Numbered from the stretch's first letter, positions 7,351-15,870 are shown. The stretch is DNA of 60,775 nucleotides from Aquicoccus porphyridii (GCF_008369105.1 NZ_VINQ01000021.1:1-60775); one strand, 5' to 3'. Program-made: numbers and translations. The notes: generated from the letters alone by a model not told the origin.

Positions 7351-9533
7351 TTATTCCGCGGCCAGCATCGACGCGCCTTCAGCAGGCAGGTCATCCGTCA
7401 GGAATGCAGGAAGGTCAGCCTCACTGACGCTGTCGGCCACTTCGGCATCGACATCCGCCCGCTGCCCTTCGGCATGGCCCTCACCGTCCAGTGCCATAAG
7501 ATCGTTCCGGCGCAGGACCTCGGGCAACCAGCCGCTGCCCTTCAGCAAGCGCTCGGCCTCACTGGCCATCTCGCCCTTTTTCAGGTGATCGAGAAGCTGG
7601 GCAGTCCCCTCCCCTTTCGCCTCCCGCACGGCCTCGAGGATGCGGGCCTTGGGCACGCGGTTGAGATAGGTGTCGACCGTCGGCTCCCATCCAGCCTCGA
7701 CCATATCGAGACCTGTGGCGCGCGCCACGAGATCGGAATGCGCCATCCGCCGGGTCAGACCGCCTGCAGAGATGCCTGCCCCGTAAGGGTTCACCTTCTC
7801 ATGCAGCGCGTTGACGCCGAAGCTGAGGCAATGCGCCAGCAGAGCCAGACGGCTGCCCTGGTCGAGGACCGTCAGATAGTCCCAGAGTGCTGCATCATCG
7901 CCAAGCGGCAGATCGGCTTCCCATTCGGCGTGACGCTCGTCGACCCGCTTGGCCACCACGCTGTCCTTGAGATCGGGCGCCTGCGCCGACATGTAGACCT
8001 GACGCACCGAAGCCTCGAGGCAGCTGCCCGAAGCAGAGGAGGTGCGGAAGGTGTCCGTCACAAGCTTCAGCAACAGCAACGTCAGCGCGACATCCGGCGA
8101 GCGCCCGATCGCTTCACGCAGCGCCAGCGTCCGGTGGGCCGTCAACTCCATCACCAACCGCTCGGGCAGGGGCTTCAGCGCCCCGTCATCCTCATCCTCC
8201 GGCAGGTCAGCTCCGATCGGCTGGCCACCCGACATAATGACGGTTCCGCCATGAGCGGCACTGCCATGGCCATCGGTGAGATCACGATCAGCCCCCTGCC
8301 CCGCCACCGCAGGATCAGCACCATCCTGGACCGCTGCCTCCTCAACAGGCTCATCCTCTGACCGCACATAGCCGCGATAGACGGCCAGCGCGCCGTAGCG
8401 GTCGAGCGTGACGAACGCCCCTGCCCGCCCGATCTCCTCCGCGTCGAAGATCAACGGCCGGGTCTCGATCCTTTCCATCTCCGCTTCCAATACGCCAAGC
8501 CGCGTGTCGACCTTGTCGGGGATCTCATCCTGACCCGCGTATTCCTCTTCCAGCGCCCGATACTCGGCGAGCAGCTTGGCATGGGCCGCACCTTCCTCAT
8601 CCGTCATCGGTGCCGGATCGCCGGATAGGGACCGCAGCCTGTAGCTGTAGCCGTAGGGCAGGTCAAGCGCGACTTCGATCCACTTCCAGCCCTCAACCGC
8701 AACCGTCTCAGCCTCGGCCTGGAGTTTTTCCGTCACCAGCCGATCGAGCAGGGCAGGGTCCTCGAGCCAGCCATCGTCATCGCCCTGAAAGAGGTCATGC
8801 AGCATCGTGCCGCCCGCCTCTTCGTAGGCCTCAACACCCACAAAGACCGCGCGCCGGTCGGACGCTCGGACCGAGGTCTCGGTCAGCATGCGCCGGATCT
8901 GGAATGGCTCCTTGTTCCAGGATGAATGGATCACATCCCAGACCTGAACCTGACGCGCGTGATCGGGGTTCACGGTGAAGGCCATGAGCTGCTCCAGCGT
9001 CATGCCATCCTCGGCATAGACCTCAAGCAGGGCAGGGGCGACGGAAGCGAGTTTCAGGCGCTACTTCACGATCTGTGGCGTCACGAAGAAGGCGGCAGCA
9101 ATCTCTGCATCGCTCTGGCCCTTATCCCGCAGCGCCACAAACGCGCGGAACTGGTCGAGCGGGTGCAGGGCGACGCGATGCATGTTTTCTGCAAGGGAAT
9201 CATCCTCGGCCAGGATGTCGGACGCAGCATCGCGCACGATGCAGGGAATGGGCGTGGTCTTTGCCAAACACTTATGCTTCACCAGCAGGGACAATGCTTG
9301 GAACCGACGGCCACCGGCCGGGATCTCGACTTGCCGGTCTCGGTGCCATCGTCAGCCAACACGGGCCGCACGCTCAGGCTCTGCAAGAGGCCGCGGCGGG
9401 CGCTGTCTTCGGCCAGTTCCTCGACGGACACGCCAGCCTTGATGCGCCGCACATTGGACTGGCTCAGCACCAGCTTGTCGAAAGGGATATCCCGTGAAGG
9501 GGACATGGTGATTTTCTGGACAGCTTTGGTCAT
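7351..9533 (-). pseudogene. Large ParB/Spo0J-like plasmid protein, broken by a frameshift and a TAG codon
   Basis: Three minus-strand pieces make one protein of about 727 residues. The ATG at 9533 (after GGAGAAG) starts MTKAVQKITMSPSRDIPF, then KLVLSQSNVRR and VSVEELAEDSARRGLLQSL, a ParB N-terminal domain. Near 9327-9331 one base is missing (GGCAAGTCGAG where GGCAAGTTCGAG restores EIPAGGRRFQAL). The frame then continues to a TAG at 9061-9063, where VTPQIVK is followed by RLKLASVAPALL; the expected codon is CAG (Gln). The last 550 residues from 9003 remain open and could give a separate fragment from an internal start. The intact family resembles large ParB-like proteins of Rhodobacteraceae plasmids. 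Decay or two sequencing errors are both possible. Confidence 0.8.
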
Positions 9534-9648
9534 CAGATCTTCTCCACGACGGGCGCCGGAAGCCACTCTCCCGATCTCACTTCCCGTCACCCTCAAACCA
9601 ACACTCCTTTCCCTCTCGCTACCCTTTGTTCCCGCGCCGGTGGAGATA

Positions 9649-9664
9649 GTTCACAGCTGTGAAC
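9649..9664. promoter_or_regulatory. parS-type palindrome 1
   Basis: GTTCACAGCTGTGAAC is a perfect 16-base palindrome fitting the repABC centromere consensus GTT-N4-GC-N4-AAC. It lies 47 bases beyond the repC stop and is a probable RepB binding site. An identical copy follows 30 bases later. Confidence 0.75.
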
Positions 9665-9694
9665 TTTGGCAAATGAACGGTCGAGGCGATAGGA

Positions 9695-9710
9695 GTTCAC
9701 AGCTGTGAAC
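9695..9710. promoter_or_regulatory. parS-type palindrome 2
   Basis: This is an exact second copy of GTTCACAGCTGTGAAC, ending one base before the repC stop codon region. Two identical sites 46 bases apart support a partition centromere and not a chance palindrome. Confidence 0.75.
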
Positions 9711-9711
9711 A

Positions 9712-10935
9712 TCACGCCGCGCTCCGTCGTCCGATTAGCGCCATGACCATCGGCCCGCAGGAAAACTCGCCCGCCGCGGCCTTGGACGTCAGCGCCCGCA
9801 AGTATCCACCCGGTGATCTGATGTCAGAGAAACGTTCCAACATGGCCACGACGACGATCGAGGCTTGCTCTGGTCCCATGCAGCGTTGCGCTTCTTCCCA
9901 AGCGGAAGCACTGATCCCCATAGCCGGCCTTACATGACAAGCCGCGTCGAAAAGTTGGTGCCAGTGTCGAATGTCGCCCTGATAGAAAGTCTTGAGCGAG
10001 GGACAGCCGGCGATTACCAGGTGGAGTGGGATTTTCGGCACCCGCCTCGTGTCAGGCTCTTCAAGGTCAGCCACGGGCTCACCCCTATCATCATCAGGCG
10101 CGCCGCCCGCCGCCCCGCCTTCTTCTAAGGCAGGTTCAAGATCTATAGATTCTTTGTTTGAATTATGATGGTGACGCTCAAAATGGGCATCATTGGTGTT
10201 CATTTTTTCTGTTTCAGGGCCATCAATGACATTGCGCGCCTGGTCAAGAAGGGTCTTCAGTTCAGTCCGAAATGCCGACAGATCCTCAAGCGAAAGCTTG
10301 CGGCGAAGAGCGCGGGCTGTGAGGGCGGCCGTGTCGCGGAGCTGGTCCCATAGGCCAAGCCCGGGCTGGATCTCCTCGCCGAATTCCGCCAGAGCGGCCA
10401 GGTCGCGGCGCATGAGGCTCACCACCTCCCTCAGTCGCCGCACGCGGTCCTCGGCCTCACGCACAGCCTCTGCGGCCCGTGCAATCTCCTCTGCCCGGCA
10501 ATGCAGCGGTGAGAGGTCAAAGCCGAAGGCCACGCGATCTTCGCCACGCTTGCGCACATACCGCTTCCCATTGGGGCTGTCGCGCCGCTTTAGCAAGCCT
10601 GCCTCTACCAACCGGGCGAGGTGACGGCGCATCGTCGAGCAAGGCATGCCGTTCAGCCGCTCGCAGATCGCCTTGTTGGATGGGAAGACGACCATTTCGG
10701 TGTTCCCGCCAAGCGCATCGTCCGGAAAGAAGCTGAGAAGTCCCTGAAGAACGGTCAGATCGCGCTCGGAAACCCCAAAGGCTGCCTGCGCCTTGGACAG
10801 CTCGCGGAGGAGTTCCCACTTGTTGACGGGCTTGCCTGGAACAGACGCCTCAGGACGCTCGACCACGCGCAGATGGGCGTACGAGATCGGCCGCATAAAC
10901 GGCGAAATCGGTGTGTAATCCATGATGTCATTCAC
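9712..10935 (-). CDS. repC: Replication initiator RepC
   Basis: The 407-residue protein begins MDYTPISPFMRPISYAHL (after a four-residue GTG-started lead). It contains the winged-helix region typical of RepC: KWELLRELSKAQAAFGV, LTVLQGLLSFFP, VVFPSNKAICERLNGM and TMRRHLARLVEAGLLKRRDSPNGKRY. RepC is the only protein needed to initiate replication of repABC plasmids and acts at an origin inside its own gene. It is last in the repABC order. Start is GTG 10935 or ATG 10923; no strong ribosome binding site is seen, which fits control by the counter-transcribed RNA. A charged, Asn/His-rich linker (residues about 240-290) separates the N- and C-terminal domains. Confidence 0.95.
   Translation of the reverse strand: MNDIMDYTPISPFMRPISYAHLRVVERPEASVPGKPVNKWELLRELSKAQAAFGVSERDLTVLQGLLSFFPDDALGGNTEMVVFPSNKAICERLNGMPCSTMRRHLARLVEAGLLKRRDSPNGKRYVRKRGEDRVAFGFDLSPLHCRAEEIARAAEAVREAEDRVRRLREVVSLMRRDLAALAEFGEEIQPGLGLWDQLRDTAALTARALRRKLSLEDLSAFRTELKTLLDQARNVIDGPETEKMNTNDAHFERHHHNSNKESIDLEPALEEGGAAGGAPDDDRGEPVADLEEPDTRRVPKIPLHLVIAGCPSLKTFYQGDIRHWHQLFDAACHVRPAMGISASAWEEAQRCMGPEQASIVVVAMLERFSDIRSPGGYLRALTSKAAAGEFSCGPMVMALIGRRSAA
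10139..10216. other. oriV: Putative replication origin (AT-rich stretch inside repC)
   Basis: Within the otherwise GC-rich repC there is an AT-rich stretch of about 75 bases encoding the linker KMNTNDAHFERHHHNSNKES. In repABC plasmids the origin maps to an AT-rich region inside repC. The assignment rests on position and composition only. Confidence 0.45.
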
Positions 10936-10973
10936 GAAGGCATAGAAAAGCTGTTCCGCGAATCACATATGAC

Positions 10974-11002
10974 TTGCGGTTTGCGCGCTGGCCCACTACC
11001 TT
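10974..11002 (+). promoter_or_regulatory. Predicted promoter of the counter-transcribed RNA
   Basis: TTGCGG (10974-10979) and TACCTT (10997-11002) are separated by 17 bases on the strand opposite to repABC. They lie just upstream of a terminator-like hairpin, as expected for the inc RNA of repABC plasmids. Confidence 0.4.
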
Positions 11003-11008
11003 GAAAGT

Positions 11009-11064
11009 GCTAAGATCAAAGTTGGGGTCTCGTGGAGCGCAAGCTTTGCGGGACCTTTTCTTTA
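11009..11064 (+). ncRNA. incA: Predicted counter-transcribed (antisense) RNA between repB and repC, with intrinsic terminator
   Basis: The 170-base repB-repC intergenic region carries, on the plus strand, a hairpin GGTCTCG ... CGGGACC (arms about 11026-11032 and 11049-11055, one G-U pair) followed by TTTTCTTT, a standard intrinsic terminator. With the predicted promoter the transcript would be about 55 nucleotides, the usual size of repABC inc RNAs that repress repC and set copy number and incompatibility. Established for the family; inferred here from position, promoter and hairpin. Confidence 0.6.
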
Positions 11065-11105
11065 GCCTGTACCGTGCCTCCTTTTTGTTGCTGCTCTGCC
11101 TCTCT

Positions 11106-12098
11106 TCATGTCTCGCGTTTCCAGCGATCGTGAAGCTCTTCGAGGACGTCCTGCGCGCGGGCATCAAGCCACTCCGCAAAGGCATCATCCACATCCGTCA
11201 GGTCCAGGCGAAGCGCCCGGCCAGATCTCTTGATCGCGCCCACTGGCGTGCCATCAATGACAAGGGCAGTGGTCTTCGATCTCGGCTTCTTGCCGAGCGT
11301 CGGACTCACACTCTTTTTTATGTGCCGTGCAACGGCTTCAAAAGCCGCCACCGAAGGATCAACCTTAGGATCCTCGTCGGCCTGTTCGCTCACGGCGGTC
11401 TTGGCACGAACATCAAGAGCAACCCGGGAAAGTTCGTCGATATCGATCCGGCTGTCGGAAAGCTCTTTCGCTAGTGCTTCCCATCTGGGACGGCCGACGC
11501 CGTGAGCCGGTCCGATTGCGTGGGCCAAGGCAGTTCCGATCGCCTTGGCAACAGAGACCGACATCGATACCGCCGAGCGGGTCACGTTCAGCACCTCGGC
11601 AATCTGTGCCTGAGAGCCAAAGCCACTATCGAGCAGTTCTTGAGCGAAGAGGGCACGCTCGATGTAGCTCAGGTCACGTCTACCAGTGTTTTCTGAGACT
11701 TGAGCGCGCAGTGCGGCGGTATCGTCCAGGTTAGCTATGAGGGCGCGAACCTTGCTCACTTTGTCGGAGGCACGAATGGCCTCAAGACGGCGGCGTCCAT
11801 AGACGAGGAGATACCGATTGGGGTCGGTCGGATGGCGCCGAACAAGGATGGGCACAGTTTGCCCGTTTTGTTCAATCGACGCGCGAAGATCGTGCACATC
11901 CTTTGGATCGAGGCGGTCCGAGTATCGCTCGTCTTGGATCTCGACCGGATCGAGCTCCCAGACATGGTGAGCATCGACAGCATCACGCGCCGACCGCAGG
12001 GCCCGATTGCTTGACATCATGCTACCGGGGGCAGGGGACGTCCCCGCCGCAGCCAGACTATCGAGCATGGACATGCGCTTTTTCTTGCTGTCGGTCAT
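11106..12098 (-). CDS. repB: Plasmid partition protein RepB (ParB family)
   Basis: The protein has 330 residues. The ATG at 12098 shares one base with the repA stop (TGATG) and follows GGGGGCG. Motifs include the ParB nuclease-like N-terminal domain (DPVEIQDERYSDRLD, LRASIEQNGQTVPILVRRH, YLLVYGRRRLEAIR), a box II-like VSENTGRRDLSYIERALFA, and the helix-turn-helix SQAQIAEVLNVTRSAVSMSV that recognises parS. RepB loads RepA at the centromere for segregation. It probably binds the two identical palindromes beyond repC. An alternative TTG at 12110 in the same frame was rejected. Confidence 0.93.
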   Translation of the reverse strand: MTDSKKKRMSMLDSLAAAGTSPAPGSMMSSNRALRSARDAVDAHHVWELDPVEIQDERYSDRLDPKDVHDLRASIEQNGQTVPILVRRHPTDPNRYLLVYGRRRLEAIRASDKVSKVRALIANLDDTAALRAQVSENTGRRDLSYIERALFAQELLDSGFGSQAQIAEVLNVTRSAVSMSVSVAKAIGTALAHAIGPAHGVGRPRWEALAKELSDSRIDIDELSRVALDVRAKTAVSEQADEDPKVDPSVAAFEAVARHIKKSVSPTLGKKPRSKTTALVIDGTPVGAIKRSGRALRLDLTDVDDAFAEWLDARAQDVLEELHDRWKRET

Positions 12099-13282
12099 CA
12101 GCGCCCCCAAGTCTTCTGAATGAGCTGTGTAATCTCGTCGTTGACCGCATTCAGGCTTTCAATGGCTCGGTCATAGGTCGTCCGAGTGAAGGCGCTGCGT
12201 TCGACCTCGTAAAGGGTCTGCTTGGTCAAACCGGCATCCGAGATGGCCGTCGACTTGAGCATCGGCGCGTTCAAGACCTTGTCGCCATACATCGTCCGCA
12301 GGAAGGCAACGATACGGTTCTGCGGTGCGTCTGTCGGCTCATACCGGGTCAAGAGATACCGCATCCAGTCATGCGACATGTCTGCCCCACTGTCGGCAAT
12401 GACGTCCATCAGGTCGGCCGTCATTCTGAGAAACTGGCTCATCGACATCACGTCGAGCATCTCGGGATGGATCGTCACGAGAACGCCTGTCGCGGCCGAC
12501 AGCGCGGACATGGTCAAAAATCCGAGCTGCGGAGGACAGTCGATGACGACGACGTCATATTGCTCATCGACCTGCGCCAGCGCCTCCTTCACACGGAAGA
12601 AGAACAAACCCGCGTTGCCGCGAGAAAGTGCCCGTGGCGTCTCGTGCTCGAACTCCATCAGTTCGAGATTCCCAGGAATCAGGTCGAGGTTCGGGATGTA
12701 TGTCTTGCGGATCACCTCGGCGATCGGAACCGGGTCTTCATAACGAATCGCATCGTAGAGCGTACCGCCGTCCAGAAGGTCGAATTCCGGCTGAACCCCA
12801 TGCAAGGCCGTAAGTGAAGCCTGCGGATCAAGGTCGATCGCCAGGACACGGTAACCCTTGAGGGCCAACCGTTGAGCAAGATGCGCCGAGGAGGTCGTCT
12901 TTCCGGACCCACCCTTGAAGTTCATCACGCCGATGATCTGCAGATGGTCACCGGCGCGACGACCGGGCAGGTAGTCTCCTGGCTTTCGAGCCGTTTTCTC
13001 CAACAAAACCCGCAATTTATGGATATCTTCAGCCGAATAATGCCGCCGGTTCCCCGATGAAACTTCTGGCGACGGGCCCTTGCCATCAAGGTGGAGCTTT
13101 CTGAGGTATGAGTCGTTGACGCCCAGCAGAGCAGCAGCTTCCCCAGAGGTGAATTTGCGCATAGACTTGGATGCGTCGGGCGGGAACAGGCTCTCACGCT
13201 GCGAATGCAGCTGCGCCGCCAGCAACTCGGAGTGCTGACGGATCACGGCGTTCAGGTCTTCCTGTGTATCGGCTCTGCTCAT
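12098..13282 (-). CDS. repA: Plasmid partition ATPase RepA (ParA family)
   Basis: The 394-residue protein has an N-terminal helix-turn-helix (KFTSGEAAALLGVNDSYLRK, about 43-62), the deviant Walker A KGGSGKTT (123-130), LAIDLDPQASL and the Walker A'/B-like VVIDCPPQLG. RepA drives plasmid segregation with RepB and represses the operon by binding upstream of itself. The ATG at 13282 follows GAGGGCAG. It is first in the repA-repB-repC operon; repB starts within its stop codon. The replicon is complete, so this is a real plasmid or chromid backbone. Confidence 0.95.
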   Translation of the reverse strand: MSRADTQEDLNAVIRQHSELLAAQLHSQRESLFPPDASKSMRKFTSGEAAALLGVNDSYLRKLHLDGKGPSPEVSSGNRRHYSAEDIHKLRVLLEKTARKPGDYLPGRRAGDHLQIIGVMNFKGGSGKTTSSAHLAQRLALKGYRVLAIDLDPQASLTALHGVQPEFDLLDGGTLYDAIRYEDPVPIAEVIRKTYIPNLDLIPGNLELMEFEHETPRALSRGNAGLFFFRVKEALAQVDEQYDVVVIDCPPQLGFLTMSALSAATGVLVTIHPEMLDVMSMSQFLRMTADLMDVIADSGADMSHDWMRYLLTRYEPTDAPQNRIVAFLRTMYGDKVLNAPMLKSTAISDAGLTKQTLYEVERSAFTRTTYDRAIESLNAVNDEITQLIQKTWGR

Positions 13283-13320
13283 CTGCCCTCGCGCGACCCC
13301 TTTTTCTTACTGGGGCGTGT

Positions 13321-13356
13321 TCACGGATTATGGCGTTTAGTCGCCCTTTTCCGTGA
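13321..13356. promoter_or_regulatory. Inverted repeat upstream of repA (possible RepA/RepB operator)
   Basis: TCACGGA (13321-13327) and TCCGTGA (13350-13356) form a 7-base inverted repeat about 40-75 bases before the repA start. RepA of repABC plasmids autoregulates at its promoter, so this is a plausible operator. No defined consensus is available to confirm it. Confidence 0.35.
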
Positions 13357-13469
13357 CTATTGCCGGAGGAGTCAGATTCGTGCAAGCTCTTTCTAAATGT
13401 GGTGTCAGCCGCTGCGTGATGCACAAGAGTGGCTCGGGTTCGTGGGCAGGCTTGTCTTAGGAACCTTTT

Positions 13470-13495
13470 GGATATACATTACAAGACGTATATCC
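13470..13495. promoter_or_regulatory. Operator of the VapBC-type module
   Basis: GGATATAC (13470-13477) and GTATATCC (13488-13495) are a perfect 8-base inverted repeat with a 10-base spacer. The site ends 15 bases before the antitoxin start codon and overlaps a TATACA -10-like sequence. Toxin-antitoxin pairs of this class repress themselves at such sites. Confidence 0.6.
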
Positions 13496-13510
13496 GCATG
13501 GGAGGTCAAG

Positions 13511-13738
13511 ATGCAGGTCGCAAAATGGGGTAACTCGCTGGCCGTCCGTTTGCCCGCAGAGCTCGTCCGAGAGCTTGGTCTCAAGGAGGGTGATCAGATC
13601 GACCTGGTCAAGGACGACGGACGGGTCAGAGTCCGTCGCCTTGCTCGTGCAGATGAGGTGCTGACCGGCCTGCGCCGCTTCCGGGGCAAGTTGTCCGCAG
13701 CAGAACGTCTGAGCCGCGACGACGCGCATGAGCGCTGA
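13511..13738 (+). CDS. vapB: AbrB/MazE-fold antitoxin (VapB-like)
   Basis: The 75-residue protein begins MQVAKWGNSLAVRLPAELV and continues LGLKEGDQIDLVKDDG. This is the swapped-hairpin AbrB/MazE DNA-binding fold that both represses its own promoter and positions the C-terminal tail to block the toxin. The ATG at 13511 follows GGAGGTCAAG; a longer frame from 13397 was rejected because the ribosome binding site points here. It overlaps the PIN toxin gene by 11 bases, so both are made from one transcript. Confidence 0.88.
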   Translation: MQVAKWGNSLAVRLPAELVRELGLKEGDQIDLVKDDGRVRVRRLARADEVLTGLRRFRGKLSAAERLSRDDAHER

Positions 13739-14123
13739 GTTTGCGGACACGAATGTCGTTCTTTACCTGCTCGACGACGGTCCGAAGGCCGATCGCGCCG
13801 AGGTCATCCTGGGGCAGGGGCCCCGGATCAGCGTTCAGGTTCTAAACGAGTCACTGGTGAACTGCCGCCGCAAAGCTGGCCTCAGTTGGGAGGAAGCAGC
13901 GGCCTTTCTCGAAGGCGTGCGCGCCTTGTGTCCCGTCGAGGATCTCACCGTGCAGACCCATGATGTCGGCCGCGCTTTGGCGGAACGCTACGGCTTCTCG
14001 ATCTACGACGCGATGATCGTGGCCAGCGCTTTGGTTGCGGGGTGTACCACGCTGTGGAGCGAGGACATGCAAGATGGCCTGCTGGTGGAAGGCCAGCTTC
14101 GCATCGTCAACCCCTTTGCATGA
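13728..14123 (+). CDS. vapC: PIN-domain toxin (VapC-like ribonuclease)
   Basis: The 131-residue protein has the PIN-domain acidic residues in order: FADTNVVLYLLDD near the N-terminus (Asp7), NESLVN (Glu at about 43), GFSIYDAMIVASA (Asp at about 92) and LWSEDMQ (Asp at about 110). PIN toxins cleave RNA, usually initiator tRNA or rRNA. With its AbrB-fold antitoxin it probably acts as a post-segregational maintenance module for this replicon, next to repABC. Confidence 0.9.
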   Translation: MSAEFADTNVVLYLLDDGPKADRAEVILGQGPRISVQVLNESLVNCRRKAGLSWEEAAAFLEGVRALCPVEDLTVQTHDVGRALAERYGFSIYDAMIVASALVAGCTTLWSEDMQDGLLVEGQLRIVNPFA

Positions 14124-14201
14124 GCGGACGGCTTCTGAGTCTGGTGCTGGCCTTAGCCTTGTAATCCTTCCACGTCGTGCATGATTTGCGGGGTTTCTGT
14201 G

Positions 14202-15086
14202 CTACTCAAGCAGCCCCAACCTCTCAGCCCGCTCCAGTAGCATCTTAACCGAAGAAGGCTGCCATCTCGTTCGGCCACGTGGTGTGCGTTCGCGCATAGA
14301 TTCCAGCCGTTCACAGATCGCTTGAAGCGTGATGTCGGGATCCGCGCCCTTGATGCCAGCAATAATGGCGGGCAGGCGATCGTCCGTTTCGCGGCGCCCG
14401 GCGCGGGCCAGCACCTCGGTAGGCAGGAAGCCGTCGCGAACGTAGGCCTTCACAGCGCGTAGCAGGCGGCTTTGGGTCCAGCAACGCGCCTCGGGCAAGG
14501 GGCCGTTGATGATGCGCACCACGTCTTCCCAAGCCAAGTCGGGGCGCAACCGACGGACATGGGGCACCCAGTCTTGTGCCGTCTCGTTCAGGCGCTCCAT
14601 GTAGCCGTCCTGTCTTGCCAGCCGCACCTTACGCAGCGCGGCGGGATCCTTGGCGCTTAGCCCAGGATTGCCACCAACGCGACCTTTGGCGCGCGCAGAG
14701 GCAAGACCCGCCTTGGTACGCTCGCGGATCAGAGCGCGTTCAAACTCCGCCGCGGCACCGAGGACCTGCAAGGTGAACTTGCCCTGAGGCGAGGTAGTAT
14801 CGATCGGGTCCTGCAGGGACCGAAAGAAGGCTCCCTTTGCCTCCAGATGCTCGATCACCTCCAGCAAATGCGACAGAGACCGCGCAAGCCGGTCGATCCG
14901 CACAACGACCAGCGTATCGCCGCTCTTGACCCGCTCAAGTACACGAGCAAGCACCGGACGCGCGCGATTGCCGCCTGAAGCGTGCTCTTCATGGATTTCG
15001 ACGCATCCCGCAGATTGCAGGGACTCTGACTGGGGCAGGGGGGTCTGATCGTCTGTAGAGACGCGCGCATAGCCAATCAGGGGCAT
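14202..15086 (-). CDS. Serine recombinase (resolvase/invertase family)
   Basis: The 294-residue protein starts MPLIGYARVSTDDQ, with the catalytic Ser10, then VVVRIDRLARSLSHLLEV, the arginine cluster of resolvases, and LGAAAEFERALIRERTKAGL, the E-helix. Family resolvases are about 180-200 residues. This one has an extra C-terminal region of about 100 residues (LPAIIAGIKGADPDI, GRTRWQPSSVKMLLERAE), probably DNA-binding. It may resolve plasmid multimers or transposon cointegrates. The ATG at 15086 lies in a short AT-rich region with TAACGGTATATGAAA that could be part of a res site. Confidence 0.88.
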   Translation of the reverse strand: MPLIGYARVSTDDQTPLPQSESLQSAGCVEIHEEHASGGNRARPVLARVLERVKSGDTLVVVRIDRLARSLSHLLEVIEHLEAKGAFFRSLQDPIDTTSPQGKFTLQVLGAAAEFERALIRERTKAGLASARAKGRVGGNPGLSAKDPAALRKVRLARQDGYMERLNETAQDWVPHVRRLRPDLAWEDVVRIINGPLPEARCWTQSRLLRAVKAYVRDGFLPTEVLARAGRRETDDRLPAIIAGIKGADPDITLQAICERLESMRERTPRGRTRWQPSSVKMLLERAERLGLLE

Positions 15087-15128
15087 GAAAACGGGCCGTT
15101 TGCAATTTCATATACCGTTACTGAACGA

Positions 15129-15545
15129 CTACCGGCTGGCGCCGGTAGGATCAGCGATGTGCTGTTCCAGGTACTGAAGTACGATGTCTTCCGTGATGGC
15201 ACCGTTGGTGGTTGAAAAGTACCCTCGGCCCCAAAACCGGCAACCCCAGTAGCGCTTTCGGATGGCTGGAAACTCCCGTTGCACCTTGTGGGACGAACGG
15301 CCCTTCATCTTGCGCACCAGATCCGAGATGGCGAGCTTCGGCGGCACCGAGACGAACATGTGGACGTGATCGCTCGACAGCACCCCGCGCAAGATGTCGA
15401 CTTCGTTCTCGCGGCACACCTGCCGGCAGATGTCGCGCACTCGCAGTCGTAATGCCCCGGTCAGCACCTTGTAACGGTATTTGGTCGACCAGACGATGTG
15501 GTAGCGGTGATAGAAAACGCAGTGTTTGCCGGTGTCATATTGCAT
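15129..15545 (-). CDS. tnpA: IS200/IS605-family transposase TnpA (HUH single-strand transposase)
   Basis: The 138-residue protein is full length. It contains FYHRYHIVWSTKYRYKVL, the HUH motif HVH (His60, His62 in SSDHVHMFVS) and the nucleophile Tyr125 in DIVLQYLEQH, together with GCRFWGRGYF. It cuts and rejoins single-stranded DNA at the left and right hairpins. No tnpB or other accessory gene is attached. All catalytic residues are present, so it could be active. Confidence 0.93.
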   Translation of the reverse strand: MQYDTGKHCVFYHRYHIVWSTKYRYKVLTGALRLRVRDICRQVCRENEVDILRGVLSSDHVHMFVSVPPKLAISDLVRKMKGRSSHKVQREFPAIRKRYWGCRFWGRGYFSTTNGAITEDIVLQYLEQHIADPTGASR

Positions 15546-15610
15546 GATCGTACCCTCAGAAAAATGAGCCTTCGACCCGGCTGCGGCTCATTTTTCTGAG
15601 GGTACGATCA
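15545..15610 (-). promoter_or_regulatory. Long leader hairpin of tnpA that masks its ribosome binding site
   Basis: Perfect 26-base arms (15545-15570 and 15585-15610) with a 14-base loop end exactly at the tnpA start codon. In the mRNA the proximal arm contains GAGGGTACGATC, the ribosome binding site, so it would be sequestered. IS200 is known to down-regulate tnpA with such leader hairpins. Confidence 0.75.
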
Positions 15611-15842
15611 TAACGCGATTCTTTCACGCTGAAGCGGGTCCGACTGGAAGTCGGAGGGTTTGCTCCACGGCGTGGATACTAAACGACCGATTGTAAACGA
15701 GTGCAAGTAGGTGCTCGCTCGTCGTGCTCGTCCAAAAACCCTCGGTTTCCTTGTGCTGAGGGCGATCTGAGAGGTTTCACCGGCAATCGCGCGCGCATAC
15801 TATATAAAGAGCAAAAGCAACCGCCACAAAATCACTTGGGTA

Positions 15843-15870
15843 ATGTGCAAAAGCACAGTATTTTGCACAT
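15843..15870. promoter_or_regulatory. Inverted repeat directly before a 40-codon frame
   Basis: ATGTGCAAAA (15843-15852) and TTTTGCACAT (15861-15870) are perfect 10-base inverted arms with an 8-base spacer. The right arm abuts the ATG at 15871. This is a plausible operator or recombination-related site. Confidence 0.45.

Larger units (their letters stand above)
15120..15665 (-). mobile_element. IS200/IS605-family insertion sequence (tnpA only)
   Basis: A single HUH transposase gene is flanked by subterminal hairpins. On the downstream side CTACCGGC-tggc-GCCGGTAG (15129-15148) overlaps the tnpA stop. On the upstream side TCCGACT-gg-AAGTCGGA lies near 15638-15654, outside the long leader hairpin. 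These elements move as single strands and have no inverted terminal repeats, so the outer limits are approximate. Confidence 0.75.

Noticed and set aside
6661-8361. Long plus-strand open frame of 566 codons
   Set aside because: It lies antisense to the ParB-like pseudogene and the 157-residue gene, has no ribosome binding site or motif, and is a by-product of GC-rich codon use.
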